Origin: Streptomyces gilvus
Lineage (GTDB): Bacteria; Actinomycetota; Actinomycetes; Streptomycetales; Streptomycetaceae
DNA length: 64,000 nt
Reading direction: 5' to 3'
Assembly: GCF_022513565.1 (NCBI RefSeq)
Contig: NZ_JAKWBE010000013.1
Coordinates: forward strand, 178,218-242,217
This document shows positions 44,389 through 52,890 of the stretch, piece by piece; within the stretch, counting starts at the first letter, position 1, and every line of letters begins with the position of its first letter. The position numbers and the translations under genes are program-made. The notes below the pieces were generated by a model that saw only the letters and a list, made by a program, of their open reading frames with translations, searched no databases and was not told the origin of the DNA.

Positions 44389-44931
44389 GTGCAGCTCGTA
44401 GTAGCGCGGATCGGCCGAGCCCACGGCATCAAGGGCGAGGTCACCGTCGAGGTCCGTACCGACGAGCCCGAACTGCGGCTCGCCCCCGGCGCCGTCCTGG
44501 CCACCGACCCGGCCGCCACGGGTCCCCTCACCATCGAGACCGGCCGCGTCCACAGCGGGCGGCTCCTGCTGCGGTTCGAGGGAGTGAACGACCGCAACGC
44601 CGCCGAGGCCCTGCGCAACACCCTCCTGATCGCCGAGGTCGACCCGGAGGAGCTGCCCGAGGAGGAGGACGAGTACTACGACCACCAGCTCATCGACCTG
44701 GACGTCGTCACCGAGGACGGCGTGGAGGTGGGCCGGATCACCGAGATCTCGCACCTGCCGTCCCAGGACCTCTTCATCGTCGAGCGCCCCGACGGCAGCG
44801 AGGTGATGATCCCCTTCGTCCAGGAGATCGTCACCGAGATCGACCTCGCCGAGCAGAAGGCCGTCATCACGCCGCCGCCCGGTCTGATCGACGACAAGGC
44901 GGAGATCGCCTCCTCGCGGGAAGAGTCGTAA
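44389..44931 (+). CDS. rimM: Ribosome maturation factor RimM
   Basis: 180 residues. The N-terminal RimM barrel (QLVVARIGRAHGIKGEVTVE) and the C-terminal PRC-barrel (YYDHQLIDLDVVTEDG, DLFIVERPDGSEVMIPFV) are both complete. It binds S19/the 30S head and assists late 16S maturation. GTG start with AGGAG about 10 bases upstream. Next gene trmD starts three bases after its stop. Confidence 0.95.
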   Translation: MQLVVARIGRAHGIKGEVTVEVRTDEPELRLAPGAVLATDPAATGPLTIETGRVHSGRLLLRFEGVNDRNAAEALRNTLLIAEVDPEELPEEEDEYYDHQLIDLDVVTEDGVEVGRITEISHLPSQDLFIVERPDGSEVMIPFVQEIVTEIDLAEQKAVITPPPGLIDDKAEIASSREES

Positions 44932-44934
44932 GCG

Positions 44935-45768
44935 ATGCGCCTCGACGTCGTCACGATCTTCCCCGAGTACCTCGAACCGCTGAACGTCTCCCTCGTCGGC
45001 AAGGCACGCGCGCGTGGGCAGCTCGACGTCCAGGTGCACGACCTGCGCGCGTGGACGTACGACCGGCACAACACCGTCGACGACACGCCGTACGGCGGTG
45101 GCCCCGGCATGGTCATGAAGACCGACCCCTGGGGCGACGCGCTCGACGCCGTGCTCACCGACGGCTACGAGACCGGCTCGCACGCCCCCGCGCTGATCGT
45201 GCCCACCCCCAGTGGCCGCCCCTTCACCCAGGAACTCGCCGTCGAGCTCTCCGAGCGTCCCTGGCTGATCTTCACGCCCGCGCGCTACGAGGGCATCGAC
45301 CGCCGTGTGATCGACGAGTACGCGACCCGGCTTCCGGTGTACGAGGTGTCCATCGGCGACTACGTCCTCGCCGGCGGCGAGGCTGCCGTCCTGGTCATCA
45401 CGGAGGCCGTGGCCCGGCTGCTGCCCGGCGTCCTCGGCAACGCGGAGTCGCACCGCGACGACTCCTTCGCGCCCGGCGCCATGGCCAGCCTCCTGGAGGG
45501 CCCCGTCTACACAAAGCCCCCCGAGTGGCGCGGACGCGCCATCCCCGACGTGCTGCTCAGCGGCCATCACGGCAAGATCGCCCGCTGGCGCCGCGACGAG
45601 GCCCTGCGGCGTACGACGGCCAACCGGCCCGACCTGATCGAGCGCTGCGACCCCAGAGCCTTCGGCAAGAAGGACCGCGAGATGCTCTCCATCCTGGGCT
45701 GGGCGCCGGATCCGGAGGGGGAGCCGTACGGCCGATTTTGGCGCAGGCCAGAGGGCGTGGAAGAATAG
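44935..45768 (+). CDS. trmD: tRNA (guanine-37 N1)-methyltransferase
   Basis: 277 residues, full length. TrmD makes m1G37 in tRNAs reading CNN codons and prevents +1 frameshifting. MRLDVVTIFPEYLEPL is the standard start, and YGGGPGMVMK and the trefoil-knot SAM site IGDYVLAGGEAAVLV are intact. SHRDDSFAPGAMASLLEGP and YTKPPEWRG follow as in other members. It is the fourth gene of the ribosome-maturation operon. Confidence 0.96.
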   Translation: MRLDVVTIFPEYLEPLNVSLVGKARARGQLDVQVHDLRAWTYDRHNTVDDTPYGGGPGMVMKTDPWGDALDAVLTDGYETGSHAPALIVPTPSGRPFTQELAVELSERPWLIFTPARYEGIDRRVIDEYATRLPVYEVSIGDYVLAGGEAAVLVITEAVARLLPGVLGNAESHRDDSFAPGAMASLLEGPVYTKPPEWRGRAIPDVLLSGHHGKIARWRRDEALRRTTANRPDLIERCDPRAFGKKDREMLSILGWAPDPEGEPYGRFWRRPEGVEE

Positions 45769-45903
45769 GCCGCTGTTGTGCGTCGTCCGGCGCGCGCCCC
45801 TGCCACAGGGGGACACGACGCCCGCCCCGACACGGACAGCATCCTTCCTGGAACACCTAGCTCCCGTTGATGACCTGTGGCATCAGCGAAGAAAGCAGAC
45901 GAA

Positions 45904-46254
45904 ATGTCTCACCTGCTCGACTCCGTCGACTCCGCGTCGCTGCGCAGCGACATCCCGGCCTTCCGCCCGGGTGACACCGTCAACGTCCATGTCCGCGTCA
46001 TCGAGGGCAACCGCTCCCGTGTGCAGCAGTTCAAGGGCGTTGTTATCCGCCGCCAGGGCGCCGGTGTCCGCGAGACCTTCACGGTCCGCAAGGTCTCCTT
46101 CTCCGTCGGCGTCGAGCGCACCTTCCCGGTGCACACCCCGATCGTGGAGAAGATCGAGCTCGTCACCCGCGGTGACGTGCGTCGCGCCAAGCTGTACTAC
46201 CTGCGCGAGCTGCGCGGCAAGGCGGCGAAGATCAAGGAGAAGCGCGAGAGCTGA
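45904..46254 (+). CDS. rplS: 50S ribosomal protein L19
   Basis: 116 residues. MSHLLDSVDSASLRSDIPAF is followed by the L19 core FRPGDTVNVHVRVIEGNRSR, RRQGAGVRETFTVRKVS and RRAKLYYLRELRGKAAKI. ATG 45904 is preferred to an in-frame upstream GTG because homologues start MSHLLD. The 135-base gap after trmD may contain an extra promoter. L19 lies at the 30S-50S interface. Confidence 0.96.
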   Translation: MSHLLDSVDSASLRSDIPAFRPGDTVNVHVRVIEGNRSRVQQFKGVVIRRQGAGVRETFTVRKVSFSVGVERTFPVHTPIVEKIELVTRGDVRRAKLYYLRELRGKAAKIKEKRES

Positions 46255-46299
46255 GCTCTCACCGGTGGTCACAGCGGGGCCGGATAACATTCCGCCCCG

Positions 46300-46995
46300 A
46301 TGGACACCGAAGCACAGCACACGGAGCGCGACCGCTCCTCCCGCCCTGAACCAGTGGCTGCGGAGGGCCGGTCGCGTTTCGCGTTGGTGGCGCGGATCAC
46401 CGACTGGCTGCCCGGCGGCCGGATCACCCTGACCCTGCTGGTCTGCCTGGTCTTTTTGCTGCTCCTCAACTCTTTCGTGGCCCAACCATTCCAGATTCCC
46501 AGCGGATCCATGGAACAGGGATTGAGGATCGGCGACCGCGTTCTCGTAAATAAGTTGGCGTACCGTTTCGGTGCCGAGCCCCGCCGCGGCGATGTTGTGG
46601 TGTTCGACGGAACTGGGTATTTCGGTGATGCGGACTACATCAAGCGCGTCGTGGGCGTGGGCGGAGACCGCGTTGTCTGCTGCGACAGGGAGGGGAGGAT
46701 CGAGGTGAACGGCCGGTCGGTCGACGAGTCGGCCTTCCTGTACCCCGGGGACAGCCCGTCGACGGTGCCCTTCCGTGTCGTCGTGCCCGACGGCACCCTC
46801 TTCGTCCTCGGCGACCACCGCAGCGACTCGAGCGACTCACGCGACCACCTGGGCTCGCCGGGCGGCGGCATGATCCCCGTCTCCGACGTCATCGGCCGCG
46901 CCGACTGGATCGTATGGCCCACCACCCACTGGACCCGCCTGCACCGCCCCGCCGCCTACGCGCGCGTGCCCGCCGCCGGCGGTGCGCATGGGTAA
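46300..46995 (+). CDS. sipW: Type I signal peptidase, first of four (SipW-like)
   Basis: 231 residues. One N-terminal membrane segment (ITLTLLVCLVFLLLLNSFVA) is followed by the catalytic Ser box QPFQIPSGSMEQGL, box C RIGDRVLVNKLAYRFG, the Lys box DYIKRVVGVGGDRV and box E VLGDHRSDSSDSRD. No C-terminal membrane helix is present, unlike SipY/SipZ. Four clustered sip genes are characteristic of Streptomyces (S. lividans sipW-X-Y-Z). The name follows position. It overlaps the next gene by 8 bases. Confidence 0.9.
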   Translation: MDTEAQHTERDRSSRPEPVAAEGRSRFALVARITDWLPGGRITLTLLVCLVFLLLLNSFVAQPFQIPSGSMEQGLRIGDRVLVNKLAYRFGAEPRRGDVVVFDGTGYFGDADYIKRVVGVGGDRVVCCDREGRIEVNGRSVDESAFLYPGDSPSTVPFRVVVPDGTLFVLGDHRSDSSDSRDHLGSPGGGMIPVSDVIGRADWIVWPTTHWTRLHRPAAYARVPAAGGAHG

Positions 46996-48109
46996 TCGCG
47001 GCAAACCGCGCCGTCCGGAGCCGGGCGGCGGCTACGGCACGTTCGGCACCGAGAACCTGCTGCCCACCGGCTCCCGGCGCACCTCCACCGGCACCGCGCC
47101 GAGCGGCGGCCGCACCCGCGCGGAGCGCCGCAAACTGCAGCGCAAGGTCAAACGAAAGCGCAGGCGCAGCGCGGTCAAGGAGATACCGCTCCTGGTCGGC
47201 GTGGCGGTCCTCATAGCGCTGGTCCTGAAGACGTTCCTCGTCCAGGCGTTCGTGATCCCGTCCGGCTCCATGGAGCAGACGATCCGGATCGGCGACCGCG
47301 TCCTGGTCGACAAGTTCACCCCGTGGTTCGGCTCCGAGCCCAAGCGCGGGGACGTCGTCGTGTTCAAGGACCCCGGCGGCTGGCTCGCGGGCGAGCAGAC
47401 CACGACGACCAAGAACGACCCCATCGTCGTCAAGCAGATCAAGGAAGGGCTCACCTTCATCGGCCTGCTGCCCTCGGCCAACGACAAGGACCTCATCAAA
47501 CGGGTCATCGGCGTCGGCGGCGACCACGTCAAGTGCTGTGACGCCGAGGGGCGGGTGACCGTCAACGGCGTGCCCCTGACCGAGCAGGACTACCTGTATC
47601 CCGGCAACGCCCCCTCCACCCAGCCGTTCGACATCACCGTCCCGCAGGGGCGGCTGTGGGTGATGGGCGACCACCGGGGCAACTCGGCGGACTCCCGCGC
47701 CCATATGAACACCGACTACGGCGGCACGGTCTCGCTGCACTCCGTCGTGGGACGGGCCATGGTGATCGCCTGGCCCCTCGGCCACATGACGTCCTTGAAG
47801 GAACCTAAAACTTTCTCCTCCGTCTCCAACTCCGTGTCGGGGACGACCGCGTCCCCCGAGCTGTCGCATAGGGTTGCACCCGACGATCCGAAGACAGCGA
47901 TCCAGCTCCCGAGCCCTGCGGAACTCCCGCTCGTTATGGGAGTGGTGGGCCTGCGCCGGGGACGGCTCAGGCGGCGGCACAGAGTAAGGAGTTGGCGTGG
48001 GGGATGTGGCGGTTGGCGCACGGTCCGGACACGACGGCGAGGAGCACCGCGGAAGCCCCGCGGAATCAGCTGTCCCGGCCGCGGACAGCGCCGTGACCTC
48101 CGGGAGTGA
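46988..48109 (+). CDS. sipX: Type I signal peptidase (SipX-like) with long basic tail
   Basis: 373 residues. After a basic N terminus, the single TM (IPLLVGVAVLIALVLKTFL) leads to the Ser box QAFVIPSGSMEQTI, Lys box DLIKRVIGVGGDHV and box E VMGDHRGNSADSRA. The usual catalytic domain ends near residue 275. The remainder is Ser/Pro-rich and then strongly Arg-rich (GLRRGRLRRRHRVRS). It runs 113 bases into sipY in a different frame, so the last about 40 residues may be an overrun. ATG 46988 starts inside the sipW end; a GTG six bases earlier is possible. Confidence 0.85.
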   Translation: MGNRGKPRRPEPGGGYGTFGTENLLPTGSRRTSTGTAPSGGRTRAERRKLQRKVKRKRRRSAVKEIPLLVGVAVLIALVLKTFLVQAFVIPSGSMEQTIRIGDRVLVDKFTPWFGSEPKRGDVVVFKDPGGWLAGEQTTTTKNDPIVVKQIKEGLTFIGLLPSANDKDLIKRVIGVGGDHVKCCDAEGRVTVNGVPLTEQDYLYPGNAPSTQPFDITVPQGRLWVMGDHRGNSADSRAHMNTDYGGTVSLHSVVGRAMVIAWPLGHMTSLKEPKTFSSVSNSVSGTTASPELSHRVAPDDPKTAIQLPSPAELPLVMGVVGLRRGRLRRRHRVRSWRGGCGGWRTVRTRRRGAPRKPRGISCPGRGQRRDLRE

Positions 48110-48980
48110 CTCCGGCGCGCAGGACGAGCCCGCGGCGCCCGGCGAACGGACCAGGACGGATGACCAGGGCCCGGGCGACTCGACGCCCACGGCGAAGAAG
48201 CAGCGCTCCTTCTGGAAGGAGCTGCCCATCCTGATCGTCATCGCGCTCGTCCTCGCGCTGCTGATCAAGACCTTCCTGGTGCAGGCGTTCTCGATCCCCT
48301 CGGACTCGATGCAGAACACCCTCCAGCAGGGCGACCGCGTCCTGGTGGACAAGCTCACCCCCTGGTTCGGCTCGAAGCCGAAGCGCGGTGAGGTCGTCGT
48401 CTTCCACGACCCGGACAACTGGCTGGCCGGCGAGCCGACGGCCAACCCGAACGCGCTGCAGAAGGTCCTCAGCTGGATCGGCCTGATGCCGTCCGCCGAG
48501 GAGAAGGACCTGATCAAGCGCGTCATCGGGGTCGGCGGCGACACGGTCTCCTGCAAGGGCAGCGGCCCGCTGAAGGTCAACGGCAAGGCGCTGAACGACA
48601 CCTCGATCGTCTACCCGGGCAACACCCCGTGCAGCGTCGACGACCAGGGCGGCCAGTTCACGGTGAAGGTCCCCAAGGGCTACATCTGGGTGATGGGCGA
48701 CCACCGCCAGAACTCCCGCGACTCCCGCTACAACCAGAGCGACAAGCACAACGGCATGGTCCCGGTGAGCAAGGTCGTGGGCCGCGCCATCGTCATCGCC
48801 TGGCCGATCAACCGCTGGAGCACCCTGCCCATCCCGGACACCTTCGAGCAGCCCGGCATCAACGACAAGTCCTCGGCGTCCGCCGCCCTGACCGTCGCCC
48901 CGAACGCCCTCGCGCTCGCCGGCGCGGTGCCGGTGGTGCTGTGGCGGCGCAGGAGGATCGCGCCCGCCGAGACCCGCTGA
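47997..48980 (+). CDS. sipY: Type I signal peptidase (SipY-like)
   Basis: 327 residues. A long acidic/Ser-rich cytoplasmic N terminus (about 70 residues) comes before TM1 (LPILIVIALVLALLIKTFLV). The Ser box is QAFSIPSDSMQNTL, the Lys box DLIKRVIGVGGDTV and box E VMGDHRQNSRDSRY. A C-terminal hydrophobic stretch (NALALAGAVPVVLW) followed by RRRR gives a second membrane anchor. GTG start with AAGGAG about 6 bases upstream, so its own translation initiation is strong although it overlaps sipX. Confidence 0.9.
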   Translation: MGDVAVGARSGHDGEEHRGSPAESAVPAADSAVTSGSDSGAQDEPAAPGERTRTDDQGPGDSTPTAKKQRSFWKELPILIVIALVLALLIKTFLVQAFSIPSDSMQNTLQQGDRVLVDKLTPWFGSKPKRGEVVVFHDPDNWLAGEPTANPNALQKVLSWIGLMPSAEEKDLIKRVIGVGGDTVSCKGSGPLKVNGKALNDTSIVYPGNTPCSVDDQGGQFTVKVPKGYIWVMGDHRQNSRDSRYNQSDKHNGMVPVSKVVGRAIVIAWPINRWSTLPIPDTFEQPGINDKSSASAALTVAPNALALAGAVPVVLWRRRRIAPAETR

Positions 48981-49084
48981 ACCGGGCCTCGCACCCAGCC
49001 TTGGTGAAACCCTGGTGCAGCTGTGACCTCGGGCGGCCATGAAGGGCTGACCCGTTCAGGTACCGCCGGGTAGGGTGCGGGTCC

Positions 49085-49861
49085 ATGGGTGGCGAGAGCA
49101 CGACACGTACGGCCCCGCGCAGCGGTGGCAAGAGCACGAGCCCGGTGGGCACCAAGGCGGGACAGCGCCTGTCCGGCACAGCGGTCGCCCTGGGCATCGT
49201 GCTGTTCCTCGGCGGATTCGGCTGGGGAGCGCTGGTCTACCGGCCCTACACCGTGCCGACGACCTCGATGACGCCGACGATCGACGCCGGTGACCGGGTG
49301 CTGGCCCAGCGCGTCGACGGCAGTGAGGTGCACCGGGGCGACGTCGTCGTCTTCACGGACAAGACCTGGGTCACCAACGCCCCCGTGGTCAAGCGCGTGG
49401 TCGCGGTCGGCGGGGACACCGTCTCCTGCTGCACCGGCGGCAAGCTGACCGTCAACGGCAAGCAGATCGACGAGGGCTACCTCAAGGGCGGCGCGGTCGA
49501 GGACAAGACCATCCCGACCGTGAAGGTCCCCAAGGGCCGTCTGTTCCTCCTCGGTGACGAGCGCCAGGGCTCGCTGGACTCCTCCGCCCACCTCACCGAC
49601 GCGGCCCAGGGCACGGTCGCCGAGTCCGCGGTCACGGCCCGGGTGGACGCCGTGGTGTGGCCCATGAAGGGCATGCTGGCCCGTCCCACGGGCTTCGAGA
49701 CGCTGGGCGCGCTGTCGACGCCGGGCCCGCTGCGCGTGATCGTCACCCTGATCGTCGTCGGTGCCGTCCTCGTGCTCGGTGGCGGCGCGTACGGCCCGAT
49801 CGCCAAGCGGCTGGGCGGCAGGCGCTCCCGCACCCGGACGGAGCCCGTGGGTGCCCGCTGA
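49085..49861 (+). CDS. sipZ: Type I signal peptidase (SipZ-like)
   Basis: 258 residues. TM1 is TAVALGIVLFLGGFGWGALV. The Ser box reads YTVPTTSMTPTI, with Ser preceded by Thr-Thr rather than Ser-Gly. The Lys box is PVVKRVVAVGGDTV and box E LLGDERQGSLDSSA. A C-terminal TM (VIVTLIVVGAVLVLGGGAYG) and basic tail follow. In S. lividans sipZ starts a separate operon with the MutT and DUF2469 genes; the same order is seen here and the next gene overlaps it by 11 bases. Confidence 0.9.
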   Translation: MGGESTTRTAPRSGGKSTSPVGTKAGQRLSGTAVALGIVLFLGGFGWGALVYRPYTVPTTSMTPTIDAGDRVLAQRVDGSEVHRGDVVVFTDKTWVTNAPVVKRVVAVGGDTVSCCTGGKLTVNGKQIDEGYLKGGAVEDKTIPTVKVPKGRLFLLGDERQGSLDSSAHLTDAAQGTVAESAVTARVDAVVWPMKGMLARPTGFETLGALSTPGPLRVIVTLIVVGAVLVLGGGAYGPIAKRLGGRRSRTRTEPVGAR

Positions 49862-50375
49862 GGCGACGGGCGCGTACGAGGACTCCCGCGCGGGCGGCCT
49901 GCGCAAGGTGGCCCGGGTCGTCCTGCTCGACCCCGAGGACCGCATCCTGCTCCTGCACGGCCACGAACCGGACGATCCCGGCGACGACTGGTGGTTCACG
50001 CCGGGCGGTGGCCTGGAGGGCGACGAGAGTCGTGAACAGGCCGCACTGCGGGAACTCGCCGAGGAGACCGGCATCACCGAGGTCGAACTCGGTCCGGTGC
50101 TGTGGCGGCGGACGTGCTCCTTCCCGTTCGCGGGACGAGGCTGGGACCAGGACGAGTGGTACTACCTGGCCCGTACGACCCAGACGGTCACCGAGGCCAG
50201 GGGCCTCACCGAGCTGGAGCGGCGCAGCGTCGCCGGAGCGCGCTGGTGGACGTGTGCGGAACTTGCCCGGGCACATGAGACGGTGTATCCGACCAGACTC
50301 GCCGAGCTGCTGCGCCGGCTGCTCGACGAGGGGCCCCCGGCCGGCCCCGTGACCCTTGACACGGAAATCGTCTAG
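49851..50375 (+). CDS. NUDIX hydrolase (MutT-like)
   Basis: 174 residues. The NUDIX box is GGGLEGDESREQAALRELAE followed by ETGI, a full match to Gx5Ex7REUxEExGU. It hydrolyses a nucleoside diphosphate linked to another group; the substrate is not predictable. The WWFTPGGG just before the box is typical. GTG 49851 overlaps the end of sipZ, suggesting coupling. The ORF ends at LDTEIV. Confidence 0.88.
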   Translation: MPAEATGAYEDSRAGGLRKVARVVLLDPEDRILLLHGHEPDDPGDDWWFTPGGGLEGDESREQAALRELAEETGITEVELGPVLWRRTCSFPFAGRGWDQDEWYYLARTTQTVTEARGLTELERRSVAGARWWTCAELARAHETVYPTRLAELLRRLLDEGPPAGPVTLDTEIV

Positions 50376-50431
50376 GGGCTGACGGGACTGGCGCACAATG
50401 GTGGGACCGCACGGCTGAAGGGGAAGCTGCC

Positions 50432-50740
50432 ATGAGCGCCGAGGACCTCGAGAAGTACGAGACCGAGATGGAGCTGAAGCTCTACCGGGAGTACCGCGAC
50501 GTCGTCGGTCTGTTCAAATACGTGATCGAGACCGAGCGGCGCTTCTACCTGACCAACGACTACGAGATGCAGGTGCACTCGGTCCAGGGTGAGGTGTTCT
50601 TCGAGGTCTCGATGGCGGACGCGTGGGTGTGGGACATGTACCGCCCGGCGCGTTTCGTGAAGCAAGTGCGGGTCCTGACATTCAAGGACGTGAACATCGA
50701 GGAGCTGAACAAGAGCGACCTGGAGCTGCCGGGCGGGTGA
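50432..50740 (+). CDS. DUF2469 family protein
   Basis: 102 residues. MSAEDLEKYETEMELKLYRE, YRDVVGLFKYVIETERRFYL and the Trp/Tyr-rich VSMADAWVWDMYRPARF are characteristic of this strictly actinobacterial family of unknown function. No membrane segment or catalytic motif is visible. It is the third gene of the sipZ operon. The stop codon lies inside a 13-base tandem duplication. Confidence 0.9.
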   Translation: MSAEDLEKYETEMELKLYREYRDVVGLFKYVIETERRFYLTNDYEMQVHSVQGEVFFEVSMADAWVWDMYRPARFVKQVRVLTFKDVNIEELNKSDLELPGG

Positions 50741-50756
50741 GGCGGGCGGGTGAGGC
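50731..50756 (+). repeat. 13-bp tandem duplication spanning the stop of the DUF2469 gene
   Basis: GGGCGGGTGAGGC occurs twice in a row. The first copy contains the final Gly codons and the TGA stop; the second lies just outside. A partial third unit (GGGC) follows. Confidence 0.75.
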
Positions 50757-50900
50757 GGGCAGGGGGCTGCCGGGCCCGGTGATGCCACGGGGACTGTCAC
50801 TCGTGTGAGTGACGGAGTTGTCCACAACCAGTGAGTTGTGCACCAAGATCCACATCTGTCTGTGGGATGCGTGACGGTTGGCGCCGGAGGTGGTGCCGAC

Positions 50901-51263
50901 ATGAACGCACGAGGTGCGATGGGCAAGTACGGCGAGGACCTGGCCGCGCGGCGGCTGGCGGACGCCGGAATGACGGTCCTGGAGCGCAACTGGCGCGGTG
51001 GCAGGACCGGGGAGATCGACATCGTGGCCCGGGACGGGGACGTCCTGGTCGTCTGCGAGGTGAAGACCCGCAGGAGCGGTGCGTACGAGCACCCGATGGC
51101 CGCGGTGACACCCGACAAGGCGCAGCGTCTGCGGGACCTCGCGGAACGCTGGATCCACGCCCACGGGGGCGCCCCGCCGGGAGGCGTCCGCATCGACCTG
51201 ATCGGCGTGGTCCTGCCGGACCGCGGCGCGCCGGTGGTCGAGCACGCGCGGGGGGTGGCCTGA
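50901..51263 (+). CDS. yraN: UPF0102 / YraN family endonuclease-like protein
   Basis: 120 residues. The restriction-endonuclease-like fold is seen in GKYGEDLAARRLADAGMTVL, then RNWRGGRTGEIDIVARDGD with the E-I-D catalytic acid, and VVCEVKTRRSG with the ExK. Function is unknown, possibly linked to competence or Holliday junctions because of its constant association with comM and dprA, as here. The ATG has GGAGG about 10 bases upstream. Confidence 0.9.
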   Translation: MNARGAMGKYGEDLAARRLADAGMTVLERNWRGGRTGEIDIVARDGDVLVVCEVKTRRSGAYEHPMAAVTPDKAQRLRDLAERWIHAHGGAPPGGVRIDLIGVVLPDRGAPVVEHARGVA

Positions 51264-51264
51264 G

Positions 51265-52890
51265 ATGGGGTTCGCGCGGACGTGCTCGGTGGCGCTCGTG
51301 GGCGTCGAGGGCGTGGTGGTCGAGGTCCAGGCGGACCTGGAGCCCGGGGTGGCGGCGTTCACCCTGGTGGGCCTCCCGGACAAGAGCCTGACGGAGAGCC
51401 GGGACCGGGTGCGGGCGGCCGTGGTGAACTCGGGGGGCGAGTGGCCGCAGAAGAAACTGACGGTCGGGCTCAGCCCCGCATCGGTGCCGAAAGCCGGTTC
51501 CGGCTTCGATTTGGCCGTGGCCTGCGCGGTGCTGGGGGCGTCGGAGCGCATCGACCCGCGAGTGCTGGCGGACATCGTGATGATCGGCGAGCTGGGCCTG
51601 GACGGCCGGGTGCGGCCGGTCCGGGGGATCCTGCCGGCGGTGCTCGCTGCGGCGGACGCCGGCTACGAACACGTCGTCGTGCCCGAGTGCGCCGCGGCCG
51701 AGGCCTCGCTGGTGCCCGGGGTGTCCGTGCTGGGCGTGCGAAGCCTGCGGCAGCTGATCGCCGTGCTGGCGGACGAGCCCGTGCCCGACGAGGAACCCGA
51801 GGAGCCCGGCCGTCCGGATCCGCTCCTCGCCGGGCTGCGTGTGCCCGGCACCGGTGCGGCCACGGGCATGCGCAGCATGGGCGCCGCACACCAGGACCAG
51901 GGCCATGACCTCGCCGACGTGGTGGGTCAGATCTCGGCACGGACGGCGGTGGAGGTCGCCGCGGCGGGCGGACACCATCTGTTCCTGGAGGGCCCGCCGG
52001 GCGCCGGCAAGACCATGCTGGCGGAACGGCTGCCCGCCATCCTGCCCAGGCTCTGCCGCGAGGAGTCGCTGGAGGTCACCGCGGTCCACTCGGTGGCGGG
52101 ACTGCTGCCGCCGGGCAAACCCCTGATCGACGTCGCCCCGTACTGCGCCCCGCACCACTCGGCGACCATGCAGGCACTCGTCGGCGGCGGTCCCGGCATC
52201 GCCCGGCCCGGGGCGGTGTCGCTGTCGCACCGGGGTGTTCTCTTCCTGGACGAGACGCCCGAGTTCAGCAGCCACGCCCTCGACGCCCTGCGCCAGCCGC
52301 TGGAGGCCGGGCACGTGGTGATCGCCCGCAGCGCGGGTGTGGTGCGTTTCCCGGCGAAGTTCCTGATGGTGCTCGCCGCCAACCCCTGCCCCTGTGGGCG
52401 CTTCTCCCAGACGGACGACTTCTGCGAGTGCCCGCCCTCGGCGATCCGCCGCTACCAGGCGCGACTGTCCGGGCCACTGCTGGACCGGGTCGACCTCCGG
52501 GTCGAGGTGGACCGGGTCACGCGCGCCGAGCTCACGCAGCTCGGCGCGCGGGGCGAGTCCACAGCGACGGTCGCCGAGCGGGTACGGGCGGCGAGGGAGC
52601 GCGCGGCGGCGCGGCTCGCCGGCACTCCGTGGCGGACCAACAGCGAGGTCCCCGGCCGGGAGCTGCGCAGCCGGTGGCACGCCGCGAGCGGGGCGATGGA
52701 CGAGGCCGAACGCAACCTGGAGCGGGGTGTGCTGACCGCTCGCGGACTCGACCGCGTCCTTCGTGTCGCCTGGACCGTCGCCGACCTGGTCGGGCACGAC
52801 CGGCCCGGCGCGATGGACGTCGGCCTCGCGCTGCAACTGCGCACGGGCGTTCCCAGGGGCGTCCCCATGGCCATCGGGGCGCTGACGTGA
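51265..52890 (+). CDS. comM: YifB/ComM family Mg-chelatase-like AAA+ ATPase
   Basis: 541 residues. An N-terminal ribosomal-S5-like domain (FARTCSVALVGVEGVVVEVQ, GLPDKSLTESRDRVRAAVVN) is followed by the AAA+ core: EGPPGAGKTMLAERLPAILP (Walker A), GVLFLDETPEF (Walker B), NPCPCGRFSQTDDFCECPP (Cys-rich insert) and RYQARLSGPLLDRVDLRVEV (Arg finger region). ComM is a hexameric branch-migration helicase in naturally competent bacteria; Streptomyces retains it without known competence. It overlaps dprA by four bases (GTGA). Confidence 0.92.
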   Translation: MGFARTCSVALVGVEGVVVEVQADLEPGVAAFTLVGLPDKSLTESRDRVRAAVVNSGGEWPQKKLTVGLSPASVPKAGSGFDLAVACAVLGASERIDPRVLADIVMIGELGLDGRVRPVRGILPAVLAAADAGYEHVVVPECAAAEASLVPGVSVLGVRSLRQLIAVLADEPVPDEEPEEPGRPDPLLAGLRVPGTGAATGMRSMGAAHQDQGHDLADVVGQISARTAVEVAAAGGHHLFLEGPPGAGKTMLAERLPAILPRLCREESLEVTAVHSVAGLLPPGKPLIDVAPYCAPHHSATMQALVGGGPGIARPGAVSLSHRGVLFLDETPEFSSHALDALRQPLEAGHVVIARSAGVVRFPAKFLMVLAANPCPCGRFSQTDDFCECPPSAIRRYQARLSGPLLDRVDLRVEVDRVTRAELTQLGARGESTATVAERVRAARERAAARLAGTPWRTNSEVPGRELRSRWHAASGAMDEAERNLERGVLTARGLDRVLRVAWTVADLVGHDRPGAMDVGLALQLRTGVPRGVPMAIGALT

